NCBI GenBank assembly: GCA_029961685.1
Contig: JARWKL010000013.1
Span: forward strand, 22,846,922 to 22,910,921
Direction: 5' to 3'
DNA length: 64,000 nucleotides
DNA from: Aristolochia californica
Lineage: Eukaryota; Streptophyta; Magnoliopsida; Piperales; Aristolochiaceae
The position numbers and the translations under genes were made by a program. Shown one piece after another: positions 46,662-57,343 of the stretch. The first letter of the stretch is position 1. Every line of letters starts with the position of its first letter. The notes beneath the pieces are model-generated. The model did not search any database. It was not told the origin of the DNA and saw only the letters and a program-made list of their open reading frames with translations.

Positions 46662-49421
46662 TGTTGGAAGATGAGCCCATGCCCACACGACCAAGGAAGA
46701 CCCACAAGTCCATGTGTTTTAGAAGATGGACTCTAAGCTCACAAGACCAAGGAAGGCCCACATATTCAAGAGAGGTGGAAGATGGGTTCGAGGTCCACAG
46801 ACCAAGGAAAAGGCCCACACAATGATGATAAAGATGACATTGATGTAATTACTTTAAGTTTCAAGGGCATAATTATAATATTGTAAAAGACAAGTCCATA
46901 ACCTCTTTCTTCTCCTATTTTCTCCCAATGAGTGCTTCTTTGTTTTTCTCTATGAGCTAAACCTATGGAGTCGTAAAAATCAACTGGTATCAAAGCATTG
47001 ATTTTCAAAACTTGTAGCTATGCTATTTTAGAATTCCAATTTTTTTTATTTTCTCTTTGTTTTGTGTTTGGTTCTCTCCTCTCGTGAAACCCAGTTTTCT
47101 TTACTACTGTTGTTTTTTGTCTGATGGCGTCGTCGAAAGAAGCCGGTAGAATCAAGGTTTCTCTTTGTTCGGCCAGACACAGTCGTTCTAGTCTTTATCT
47201 TGTATTGAAGCAGCTATGAAGGAGTGGTGCCTGGTGAATGAATCATGAATTCTTTCAATGATGGCTCAAAAGGGCTATGACATAACATGATCTGGAAGAA
47301 CCTCAGTGTCATCCATCGCATGAAGATCCAAGTGCCCCGCACCAAACTCCCCTCTCAGTTCGCCAGATGTTGCAAACCGGCAGATTGGAGCCAGCGCGCC
47401 ATGACAGTGTCACTAGCGTCACTCACAAGACCCACATTGTGCAGGGACCCGCTTCCGGGATGGAGCAGCAGCTGCAGCGGCATTGCTCTGCTACAACTGG
47501 TTCAGAAGTTGAAAATTAACCTCCGTTTCCATTCAAAGCTGTAAAACTCCGCCGAAAATTAATGCCTTGGAGCCTCAGACTGTATCGTTATCTTCTCCAG
47601 AAGCTACCGAAGGATCAAGCCACACCTTTGTCATCCTATGGGTCACTGTGGTCCGGAACCGCATTCCTGTCTCCGTCACAGGCATTTTTTTTTTCTGAAG
47701 CATGTCTGCTCGGTTGGAGCTTTGTTAGCAGATTGTGGCTGGCTTGGTCCAGCCTGTCCATTCTCTACTCATTAATGGAAGTTGTTACTTTTTTTTTTCT
47801 TTGGAAGTCGCTGATTGATAACTGCATTAATCTCGTTGTTAGTTGCTCGTTGCTCGTTGCTCGTTGCTAGTATTGACCCCTGAGAAAGTCTCTTTGCTTG
47901 GTTGTCGCGGGAGGATCGATCGATCTTGTCGTGATTGCCACCAAAGACGACAACATTGTTGCTGAATTAAATTTTTCCAACTTAGGAAAGTTGGTTTTAA
48001 TCGAGCACCGATTCAGTGCCTGTCAAGACTCGGACTGGACTCGCCCAGAGTCAAGCTAGCGAACCAGCCACCCAAGGATCACTTACTGGTTCTGTTCCGA
48101 CAGAGTCAACTCCAACCAACTCAGACCGAGTAAACGCCGTCTGGGTAAACTCGGTCCAGCCAATCTGATTCATCCCACTTGCTTATTACCTTTGTTATAT
48201 GGGTTTGGGTCTTGAGTTCTCTGCCGATTCCTCCCGCAACTTGACAATATTGGTCTCATATCTGACTAGGTCCCTTTTCTCCGATTGGATTATTATCTTG
48301 GATCATTACTCGATTCCAGCATACAATTTGGTGCAACTTCTTTATTTAGTGATGGATCATCTACAAATTATTTTATAGGTTCCTTTTAAGGATTTTTATT
48401 ATTTGGGCCAAGGCTCATTTCATCTGTTGCTATTGTGTCTCTCTGATTAAGACATTATTATTGAAGGGACTTCTCAGTTACTGATTGTTATCAACATTGG
48501 TTATTCTGATGAAGAAGAAAGCACATAGTTGTCCTAGAATATTATCTTCCAGTGATTACCATTTACCTCCTTATTTGGCATGAAATCACATAGTAGTCCT
48601 AGAATATTATCTTCCAGTGATTACCTTTTACTTCCTTATTTGGCATTTTTACTCCTACCATTTGAGAGTCAGTGCCCTGTGGAGGGACACCGTGATGGAG
48701 GAGTTTATTACTATACTTTTGAGCAATGCATATAGACCCACTGCCTACAAAGGATAAAAGTGTATCCAACATCTAGCGTAAGTCAAGTCTATTATTCACC
48801 CAAGATTGTCTTTTTGAGCTACCCTGAGAAAGTGGGTAGACTTTGTGTCCTACAGTAGGGCTACTTTTCCGCCTGTAAAATTGAATGGAAAATATTTTTT
48901 ACTATGACCATTTGACTGGACTATGCAGCGATGTCTTATGACTAAGAGTGATTTTACTCTCTTATATTATGCCAGTTGGGTCTCAAGAGACCACCAACTC
49001 AAGGGCGAGTGTTGGAAGATATGGTGGACTGCCATTTTATACAGGAAGATCGTATACACCATTTGCAGTAAGTTAGGTGTTCATGATGTTCTCTCACCCC
49101 CAGCTTGAGGGGGAGCGTTGGAAGATGGGCCCAAGCCCACAAGACCAAGGAAGGCCCACAAATTCTAGAGAGGTGAATGCCCACATGCCCACACAATGAT
49201 GTTATGATGGTAAATAAAGAGTCATCTCATAAAGATGGCATTTATGTAATTAGTTTAAGTTCCAAGGGCAGAATTATAATTATAGGATTATTAATCTATA
49301 AATTGAGCTTCAGGGGAAGGGTTATGACACAAGTCCATTACCTCTTTCTGCTCCTGTTTTCTCCCAATGAGTCCCTCTTTTTTTTTCTTCGTGAGCTAAA
49401 TTCATGGAGTCCTGAAAATCA
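46662..49421 (+). mobile_element. Element C: noncoding LTR retrotransposon
   Basis: 5' LTR 46662-46982 and 3' LTR 49116-49421 (its first T mutated to C). The primer site TGGTATCAAAGC is at 46985, and the purine tract AGCTTGAGGGGGAG is before 49116. The LTRs share GGAAGATGGGCCCAAGCCCA-type starts and GAGCTAAA, ATGGAGTC ends. The interior (2.1 kb) contains an unrelated GC-richer part (47100-48170) and then the conserved family module (48659-49110). No pol domain was seen. A clear target duplication is missing. Confidence 0.82.
48522..48651. repeat. 65-bp tandem duplication in element C
   Basis: Units 48522-48586 and 48587-48651 begin CACATAGT and share TCCTAGAATATTATCTTCCA. Noncoding. Confidence 0.85.
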
Positions 49422-49439
49422 ATAATATTATAATAGAGG

Positions 49440-50315
49440 AAACAAGTAGAATCCCCAAATATCTTTCAAAGAAGAATGGATGATATTCTCAAACCATTTT
49501 TGAAATTCTGTTTAGTTTTCTTTGACAATAAAGACCAACATAAAGAACAATTACTTAAGGTATTAAATGCCTTAAAAAATATTGGGATAGCACTCAGCAT
49601 AAAGAAATCGGAATTGTTTAGGACTAAGATAGATTTTTTAGGGTTAAACATATCCAAAGGATAAATAATCCTTCAAAATCACATTCTAGAAAAATTAGCA
49701 TCTTTTCCAAATGAAATTGAAGATGTGAAACAACTTCAACGTTTTTTAGGGTGTCTAACTTATGCTGAACAATTTATTAAAAATTTGGCTGAAATTTGAA
49801 AACCCTTTCAACAAAAGTTAAAGAAAGATGTCAGATGGGAATGGAGTCCCAATGGCAGCTCTAGAGTCATCAAGATCAAACAGATGATAACGCATCTCCT
49901 GGCATTAACTCTACCTGATCCAGAGGCAAAACTAATTTTAGAAACTAATGCTTCATACCATACATGGGCAGCGATCCTAAAATGTAAAACCAATAATTCT
50001 GAAAGAGTATGCAAATATACCTCAGAAACATTTACATCTGATGAAATAAATTATCATTCCTATGAAAAAAAAAATTTAGTGGTAAAAAATGTGATAAAGA
50101 AATTTTACATTTATCTTGCCCGCAAAGAATTTCTAGTTAGAACTGACTGTAAGAATTTTGTCGATTTTATGACAAGAAATTTAGAAGATTCACTTTATCG
50201 CAGTAGATTACTCCGTTGGCAACAATCGTTCCTTCAATTCTCTTTTACTGTTGAACACATTAAAGGAAATAAAAATTATTTGCCTGATACTCTTACCCGA
50301 GTGTTTTCTATGTCT
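49440..50315 (+). pseudogene. Endogenous pararetrovirus RT and RNase H fragment
   Basis: The translated plus strand resembles the end of the Caulimoviridae polyprotein: the part after the RT active site (FLGLNISKG, LQRFLGCLTYAEQF), then RNase H and the closing segment (RTDCKNFVDF, VEHIKGN). Stops lie near 49662 and 49798. The catalytic YxDD box is replaced by a non-catalytic version, so this copy is dead. It begins abruptly next to element C. An old viral integration, not an active virus. Genus not determined. Confidence 0.8.
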
Positions 50316-50327
50316 TAGACAGGTATA

Positions 50328-50645
50328 ATGGATAAGCTCGGACAAACACTTGAAGATCTCGCGGTAGCAATATCCATGATCACGATAATGCTCTCCACCC
50401 TTCAGTCACTTTTTGACAATCTTCTCATCCTATCTGAAAGAGGAGAACTCATTGAGAACTATGCCTGTTATAGGCTAAACAGCGAGGACTTAAAACTCAA
50501 GGTTAAAGAATTAACCGAAGAGTTAAAAGAACTCAAGAAAAGGCGTGATTTGCCAAACTCTTCCAGAACTTCTACCGGATTCCCCTTATGGGAAAAGGAA
50601 GCAATAACATCAGCATTAATACAGACGGATGACTGTAGTATTTAA
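50328..50645 (+). pseudogene. Small coiled-coil frame after the pararetrovirus polyprotein
   Basis: A 105-residue frame starts 10 bp after the polyprotein stop. Its middle is a Lys/Glu/Leu coiled coil. I do not recognise it. Its position fits a downstream viral reading frame. Confidence 0.4.
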
Positions 50646-50791
50646 TTGAATATAGGTTGAATCAGGATTTATAGCGATTATGCTCTGCATAAGAAGGAAA
50701 CCATAACTCATTTTCTCCCAAGACAGAGGAATTAGGAACTTCCACCTACAAGTCATGAACTAGAAAGGAAGTCTTAACGACTCCAGAACCC

Positions 50792-51490
50792 ATGGAGATG
50801 GATAAGCCAATGAAAGATATTTCTTTTAAGGCAAAGTTAGTTACCTCATCTGAGTTCACTAAGTTGAAAAGTCTGGGTAAACCAAATAGAATGGAGTTTA
50901 ATGAGTTCAATTTTCTTAAGAAATTTAAACCACTCAAACTCCAAGACATCATGTCTGAAGAACCTTCGCTATGCCCTCAAAAGGTGGCCAAAAGAGTCAA
51001 TTTTCCATAAGACTCAGTTCCAAAACTGGAATGAAAAAATTGGCACTGGGATTTATACTCCCTTTATGACCACAGACTCTAGTGAACGCTGGAACCGATT
51101 GGTGATACATCCAGAATTGGATAGTAAATATGTTTGTATGTTATACACATACGGACTAATTGGACAAATCTTTATACAAGAAATAGATTTATCTGTACTT
51201 GAAAGATTACCAAAAAAAATAACTGAAGCATGCAAGAGTTTCTACTCTACTACTAAGGCTAAAGCTATAGGTTGAGATTTGTCTCTTCTATAGCAGAAAT
51301 TGTTGAAAATTACAAAGTCATACCTAGTATTTCGGTTATAACACTTGAAATTCTTAACAACTATGGAAAGCTACCGGATTTCGATTCAAACAAACCAAAA
51401 TCTCAACCATGTCCGAAAGAAGCCTGGAAAATAAGAAGGACAATGGGAATTAAAAATATCATCCAGTACCTCCACTTACTGGTACAATAG
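50792..51490 (+). pseudogene. Broken downstream pararetrovirus frame(s)
   Basis: Three overlapping frames (50792-51010, 50901-51275, 51272-51490) look like one protein cut by two frameshifts, about 230 residues in total. The place after RT-RNase H is where several caulimovirid genera encode a transactivator-type protein. I could not confirm the family from motifs, so function is open. Confidence 0.4.
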
Positions 51491-52732
51491 AAGAAAAGTT
51501 ATGTATACAAAACATCAGTACCACTAACCATTGTATCCAAAAGCTTCAAAGAATCTCCAAGGAATGTTCAGAACTCACTAGAAGAAACACTTGGAAAATT
51601 ACTTAGTGGGAAAATCCTAGCAAGTAAACATACAAAGGAAAGTTTTTTTGGCATGGCCTAGCTCACTTTTCGAAAAACTGCACAAATGTCAAATGTGCAC
51701 AAAGAAGTCATCAGAAGACAACATGTCAGAATGAAGGTATTCATTTCAAGACGTCAGCAACTATGTCAACAAACGACGTCGAAATCCGAGTCAGCAAAAA
51801 GACAAAGATAAAGATTCCTTATACGTTAGCAATTTGACATTAGAAAGGTTAAAGACTCATCTACCCTTACTTTCGGCACCGAAAGGCAAAAATGCAAGGA
51901 TAAGAATGAAAGAATGAAAAGACAAAAGTTACTCATTGTCTTTAAACCAAAACCATTCGTTCAAGGGCAGAAGAGGAAAGATTTTTCTACTCTTGGCTAT
52001 TAATTCGAAGCCCAGATGAAGTTCAAGGAATTCAAAGACAAACCCAAAAATCATCAAGCAAGTTGAAAGATCGACGAAGTAAGGTGATTTCCGGCAACAA
52101 CAAGATTTTCAACGAAAGCATGGTATATGCAAAACAGCCGTAATGGTTGAGTAATAAAGAGGGAGCCGACCAGTAATACGGTCGGTAACTTTTGGAGTTA
52201 TGTAATTAGTATTTATATTTTGTTTTGAACAATATATTAATTTTTCGCATGTTTATAATATTTGAATTTTTACAGTATTAGTTTATGTTCAAATTCTGCA
52301 TATAAATATATTTGATCTCCATAGTATATTGTTTATCATATCTATATTTTGTAATCTTAACAATAACTGTTTAGAATAGTGTCACTTGAATAATATCGAA
52401 ATAGTGCCAAATAAGACTGAAGTAAGGTACTTAGTATTATTCGGCTACGTTCCGAGGTAGAAAACGAAACGGAGATGTGCTCTACCCTACTGAAGTTGCC
52501 ATGGAACTGCATCGGTTGACATGCACGGCTTGGGGATCTCTAAAATCAGCGAGGTCACATTACGATTTAACCCACGTGGTGGTAAGCCGACAGGAATAGG
52601 GTCAAAACCTGAATAGCATTAAGTAGCAGTAGAAGTCATTTTGGGCCCTACTAGAGTTTATTTTAGGTCTCTATTCTAAAAGGTCTACTGCTATAGATTA
52701 TTAAAGCATGATTAGTTAGGAGAGTAAAGAAA
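51491..52732 (+). promoter_or_regulatory. Probable pararetrovirus intergenic/promoter region
   Basis: No gene was recognised. It lies between the last viral frame and a tRNA-Met primer site (52733), as expected for a caulimovirid intergenic region. Around 51751-51780 are two ACGTC-containing sites about 25 bp apart, like the as-1 type elements of such promoters. AT-rich TATA-like sequence follows at 52195-52225. The viral reading is inferred from order. Confidence 0.45.
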
Positions 52733-53433
52733 TGGTATCAGAGCTTGTAAACCCGATATCAAGTCAGGTATTGCATCCATGGAAACTCTTGCTTGTGATG
52801 TGATGGCGAAGCAGAACTCTCAACCCATGGGTGTCGACTTCCCATAGGTACAGATGTTCTGCAAGGTTGGAAGGTATCTTTCGCTGCCACGCCCTCCTTT
52901 TGGTTTGCAATAGTTCCAAGGAGCTATTGTGGGACAATGTATGGTGTGCACCCAAGTGAAATGGTATCAGAACTTGTAAACCCGAGACTAAGTCGGGTAT
53001 TGCATCCATGGGAACTCTAGCTTGTGATGTGATGGAGAAGCAGGACTCTTCGCCCATGGGTGTCGACATCCCTTAGGTAAGGAAGTCCGGCAAGGCTGGT
53101 AGGTATCTTTCGCAGCTACGCCCTCCTTTGGGTTTGCAATAGCCCCAAGGAGCCATTGCGGGCCATCAAAACAATGTATGGTGTGCACCCAAGTGAAATG
53201 GTATCAAAACTTGTAAACCCGAGACCGAGTCGGGTATTGCATCCATGGGATCTCTCTTGTGATGTGATGGCGAAGCAGGACTCTTCGCCCATGGGTGTCT
53301 TCATTCCTTAGGTAAAGATGTTCAGCAAGGTTGGTAGGTATCTTTCGCTGCCACACCCTCCTTTGGGTTTGCAATAGCCTTGAGGAGCTATTGTGGGCCA
53401 TCAAAAAAATGTATGGTGTGCAACCAAGTGAAA
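52733..53433. repeat. Three-unit tandem array, each unit starting with a tRNA-Met primer site
   Basis: Units 52733-52961 (229 bp), 52962-53198 (237 bp), 53199-53433 (235 bp), followed by a cut-off start AATGGAGAG. Each opens with TGGTATCA(G/A)A(G/A)CTTG and ends GTATGGTGTGCA(C/A)CCAAGTGA. Unit starts decay from left to right (AGAGC, AGAAC, AAAAC). Units 2 and 3 hold an inverted repeat near their middle (GCGAAG/CTTCGC in unit 3, one base changed in unit 2). No coding frame spans the units consistently. Confidence 0.92.
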
Positions 53434-54272
53434 TGGAGAGTAAACACTATAAGACAAGTCCTAGAACAATTAAACAACTGAACATAAATAGAAGAATAAC
53501 ATTACTAAAACACTTTAACTGAGACTTCTCTATAAGACTTCCTCCTGTAAGCCACCATATATGAAACTTCTTACTATGAGAGTTATGTAAGAATTTTCCA
53601 TATATGTTCTTCAACAGTGTCTAATCACATGATAAAGAGAGAAAATTTCAATTATGGAAAGATTGACTTGTTTCAAACTTCACATGCTAAACTAAAGCTT
53701 TAACTCGAAAGAGAATAGTCAAGTCATTGAGAGATACTATTTTTTGTTTGATTTAATAGTAAAATAGAAGTCGTAGTAATCGATGTCATTGGGAATAAAG
53801 AATCTGAAAGAAATAAAAAATCCACTCAACGGTTGCCAAGCAAGTTTTAGTTTTGTGCACATTTTGTCAAATCTCAACAAGATAGGCGGAAAAAAAAAAA
53901 ACTTCACCTGTACTTATTTTTCTTAGGGAGGTTTTTTTATATATAAAAAAAGATCAATGGAAAAAGTATTTGAAGCATACATGGTAATCACTAATCTAAT
54001 TACTTGGTCAAATTTTGATCTTCACATCGCAAAAGTTCAATTATTTAAAATCCTTGTCTATAGATCCAAATCCACCAAACAGAACTTAGTGATATGAACT
54101 AATTTTATACAAATTCAGTCAACTAAATCTTACATGGGATCATTATCCTTCACAACTCTCGTTCACTTGACATCTATAGCTTTTCAAACAGAAAAAGTAG
54201 GAACGAGTTCAATCACTTCAATATTATGCTACCTTATGATATCTAAACATAATTGATGCGCAACATCAAAGT
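53434..54272. other. Intergenic, nothing recognised
   Basis: AT-rich single-copy-looking DNA between the array and tRNA-Trp. No gene or repeat was identified. Confidence 0.4.
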
Positions 54273-54344
54273 GGATCCGTGGCGCAATGGTAGCGCGTCT
54301 GACTCCAGATCAGAAGGTTGCGTGTTCGATTCACGTCGGGTTCA
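54273..54344 (+). tRNA. tRNA-Trp (anticodon CCA)
   Basis: 72 nt. Acceptor GGATCCG pairs with CGGGTTC (two G-T pairs), followed by discriminator A. The D-arm is GGCGCAATGGTAGCGC, the anticodon arm CTGACTCCAGATCAG carries CCA, and the T-arm has GTTCGATTC. A and B boxes are intact, CAACATCAAA lies just upstream (the plant CAA start motif) and a T8 run follows. It looks functional and nuclear. It reads UGG codons. Confidence 0.97.
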
Positions 54345-54357
54345 AACAATGTAATGA

Positions 54358-54365
54358 TTTTTTTT
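54358..54365 (+). terminator. Pol III terminator of tRNA-Trp
   Basis: A run of eight Ts begins 14 bp after the tRNA 3' end. Confidence 0.8.
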
Positions 54366-55730
54366 ATCGTCCTGTTCTGCACTAAAAAAATTACAGCTAT
54401 TTTTTCATTTTGCTCAAACCTCAACAAAAAGCCCCGTTGCATCTGAATTTCATCTAATTCAGAACTTAAAATCCAACACCAACAACCCTCCAAAAAATCG
54501 CCTTAATGGCCGCAACATCTGTCAGCAATTCCACTCTCCTTTTCCTTGTCTCCATCTGTAGTAGTTACGGAGTTCCCCTCCATATTAGATTTCCCCTCTT
54601 ACATGAGAAGTCTACTTCATAACAGTGAAGAAACGAGAAGCTTACACCTTGTCCTCTGTAGGGACAAAAGCCCTCCTTCGGTGGAGGCTCTCATCATCTC
54701 TTCACTTTCTTTATCCCCAAGGGCTGCAATTAAGATGTTAAAAACTTGGATTTGATTCAGATTCTCACCGGTACGCGTACTATATATCACATGCTCAGTG
54801 CGGTGCAGCTGTAGGAGAAAGCTAAGGGCTAAGCTAGCTTCTGATCATGACTAATTCTGTCCGGGAGATCGTTTCATCCCTCGTCTTCCTGACGTCGGGG
54901 GGCTCTCAGAGGGGAAATCAGATCAGCGTCGTCCGGGCGGCCAAACACTACTAAAATTGTTCGATCCTGATGGCTTTCGATTAGGATGTGAAAACCCATC
55001 AGTGGCGGAGGAAGAAAATGACCCAACAGGTCATATGGGCAATAATGCAAACACCTGTAAGGATGAGAGTTCGTCAAAAGAATAGAGATTACCCTAGACA
55101 GAGCTTCTACTGGTAAATCAATGAAGACCTACGAAGGTAACAAGATTTCGATGGAAAGAAATAAGTCGTGCCCTGGGAGTAGTGGGTGGGGCCTTTCAAC
55201 CACCTCTGCTTCACCAGGAGGACAAGTGCCTTTACACACAGACCTACTGGGCACCCACAGATTTTATCTTCCATTATTGAAGTTGTTAACCGAGCAAATC
55301 CGGAGTCAAGCGAGTAATTTGAATAATTTGAGTGCCCTCCCTCCTAATATTCTTCATCCCCGTCACTTTTATTATATCTTTAACACGGAAGACGAAGGTT
55401 CAGGAATCCAGACATTTGCCTCCCTCGTTTTGGGTTATTGGAAGCTACCAAACGCGCACACAGATTGACCATTTCCTGAACGATGGTCGCTCTAGGTTCT
55501 ACTCTGTGACCTGTGTGAAACGAAAGCTTCACAAAGGGACAAAAGGGAATGTCTGGGTACATTATAATGATTTTAAATGGCACAGAGTGCAAGAGGTTAG
55601 GCGAGGCTGCTTTTGATTAATATTTCTTTCTGCCAAATGGTCTCGTATGGGTCAATTAGGGTGACTGTTTAAGTAACCGAGCATATCTTCTTTGGAGTCC
55701 TTGGTGGGAACCTTTCCGCCAACTCTCTAC
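54366..55730. other. Intergenic, no gene recognised
   Basis: It has somewhat higher GC than its neighbours and several frames of 60-115 codons, but none shows a domain, splice pattern or codon bias that I could trust. The last part is the EXLB promoter. Confidence 0.4.
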
Positions 55731-55737
55731 TATAAAT
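55731..55737 (+). promoter_or_regulatory. TATA box of the EXLB gene
   Basis: TATAAAT 79 bp before the start codon, leaving a 5' UTR of about 50 bp. Pyrimidine-rich sequence follows. Confidence 0.65.
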
Positions 55738-55809
55738 TCATGCCAAGAATGCTTCTATCTCATCAGGGTTTTCTTCTTCCACTCTACTCTTACTTCCGTT
55801 TTCAGCAGA

Positions 55810-56849
55810 ATGTCTCTCCCTTATTTGGTGGTCCTTGTACTGCTCCTGCCCGCACTTTGCAGCTCACAGAACGCTTTTATCAGTTCAAGGGCGACTTACT
55901 ATGGTAGCCCAGATTGCCTGGGGACACCAAGTACTCCTTCTGTCTCTCAGTCTCTGCCTCCTTATAGAGTAATACTGCTGGAAAATAGATTGTATAATAA
56001 GCTAACCGGCTGTGTATATATGATTCAGGTGGAGCGTGTGGTTATGGTGAATTTGGCCGGAATCTCAACGGCGGCGAGGTTGGTGCAGTTTCAAAGCTGT
56101 ACAGGAATGGCGCTGGATGTGGCGGATGCTACCAAGTCCGGTGCACCAACCCAAATCTCTGCTACCAAAACGGTTTGAAGACTGTGGTGACTGACCATGG
56201 TGAGGGCGATAACACCGACTTCATCCTCAGTCCTCGCGCCTTCGCCAAGCTAGCCCAACCAAACAAGGCTGCGGAACTGTTCGCCTACGGGGTGATCGAC
56301 ATCGAATACAGAAGGTGGTCAAGGATCTCCTACTCTCCCAAAACACACCCATCTGCCCGCTGCTATATGTTTGATTAATCTATCCAAATTTATTCTGCAG
56401 GATTCCCTGTCAATACCCAGGATACAACCTGGTGTTCAAAGTCCATGAACATAGCAAGTTTCCGGATTACTTGGCCATCATCGTTCTCTACCAAGCAGGC
56501 CAGAAAGATATCACCGGCGTCGAATTATGGCAGGTACGTCGAGAGAGACAAACCAGTTCAAATGGAAGAAGAGAGACAGCATTCGTTCCTTTTCTTATCA
56601 AATATATATCAGCAATGGAGTAATTTCTGTTCTATATAACGGGTTGTGCAGGAGGATTGCAAAGAATGGAGAGCCATGCGCCGGGCATTCGGAGGGGTGT
56701 GGGACATGTCCAGCCCGCCAAGAGGCGACATCAACCTGAGGTTCCAGGTGAGTGGAGACGACGGCCAGAAATGGGTGCAGATCAGTAATGTGATCCCCAA
56801 CAATTGGAAGGTCGGCGCCGCCTACGACTCCACCGTGCAGCTATCTTGA
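55810..56849 (+). CDS. EXLB1: Expansin-like B protein (EXLB1-type), 4 exons
   Basis: Exons 55810-55930, 56029-56314, 56401-56533, 56652-56849. All borders are GT-AG and phases agree, giving 245 residues. Residues 1-20 form a signal peptide (MSLPYLVVLVLLLPALCSSQ), so the product is secreted to the cell wall. Then ATYYGSPDCLGTP, ACGYGEFG and GCGGCYQVRC mark the GH45-like double-psi barrel (cysteines present). TDHGEGDNTDFILS and FAYGVIDIEYRR follow; like other EXLB proteins it lacks the HFD of alpha-expansins. FKVHEHSKFPDYLAI to WVQISNVIP is the C-terminal expansin CBM-like domain. EXLB proteins are presumed to act on walls, but a biochemical role is not established. No defects were seen. It is surrounded by transposons at 57.3 kb but not interrupted. 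Confidence 0.95.
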
Positions 56850-56914
56850 ACAATCTAAATCCAGACGGCCGATGATGCCAGAGATTACCCTTTTATCTTA
56901 TTATTGGAGTGATC

Positions 56915-57009
56915 TAATAAACTTGTAGTTGGTCTATTAGTTTGAGCAGATTATGTTATCTTGATTAGGACAATACTAGTCTACTTTGTTGGATAAGCAG
57001 TGAAATAAA
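56915..57009 (+). terminator. Poly(A) signals of the EXLB gene
   Basis: AATAAA at 56915-56920 and again at 57004-57009, 66 and 155 bp after the stop codon. Confidence 0.5.
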
Positions 57010-57343
57010 AAGTATATGCAGACTTTTTTATTTTGAATCAAGGATGGCAACTACATGAGATACTTAAATTTTTTTTAAATTAACTAAATATTGAGTAAAA
57101 ATTAATTAAAACTGATAAAATTGATTTTTTAATGAATAAATGTATTTTTAAATTATTTAAATAAATATATTTTAAAATTGATATTATAATAAATAATATC
57201 ATAGAATCGGAGTAAAATTGAACTACTCTTGTCCCTATTACACCTAGAATATATATAAAACTACTAAAAAGAAATAAAATAAACTACTATTACAAAGAAC
57301 CGATAGAATTGAAACACCTTTTCTATGAAACTTTTATTTATAG
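57010..57343. other. AT-rich intergenic spacer
   Basis: Nothing recognised between the EXLB 3' end and element D. Confidence 0.4.

Noticed and set aside
52733..53433. CRISPR-like reading of the three-unit repeat
   Set aside because: Units are contiguous and about 235 bp with no spacers, in a plant genome. It is a plain tandem array.
54266..54493. 75-codon minus-strand frame over the tRNA
   Set aside because: It is antisense to the tRNA-Trp gene and has no support of its own.
54546..55616. Possible gene between tRNA-Trp and EXLB
   Set aside because: Several frames of 70-115 codons overlap on both strands, with no domain and no consistent exon chain.
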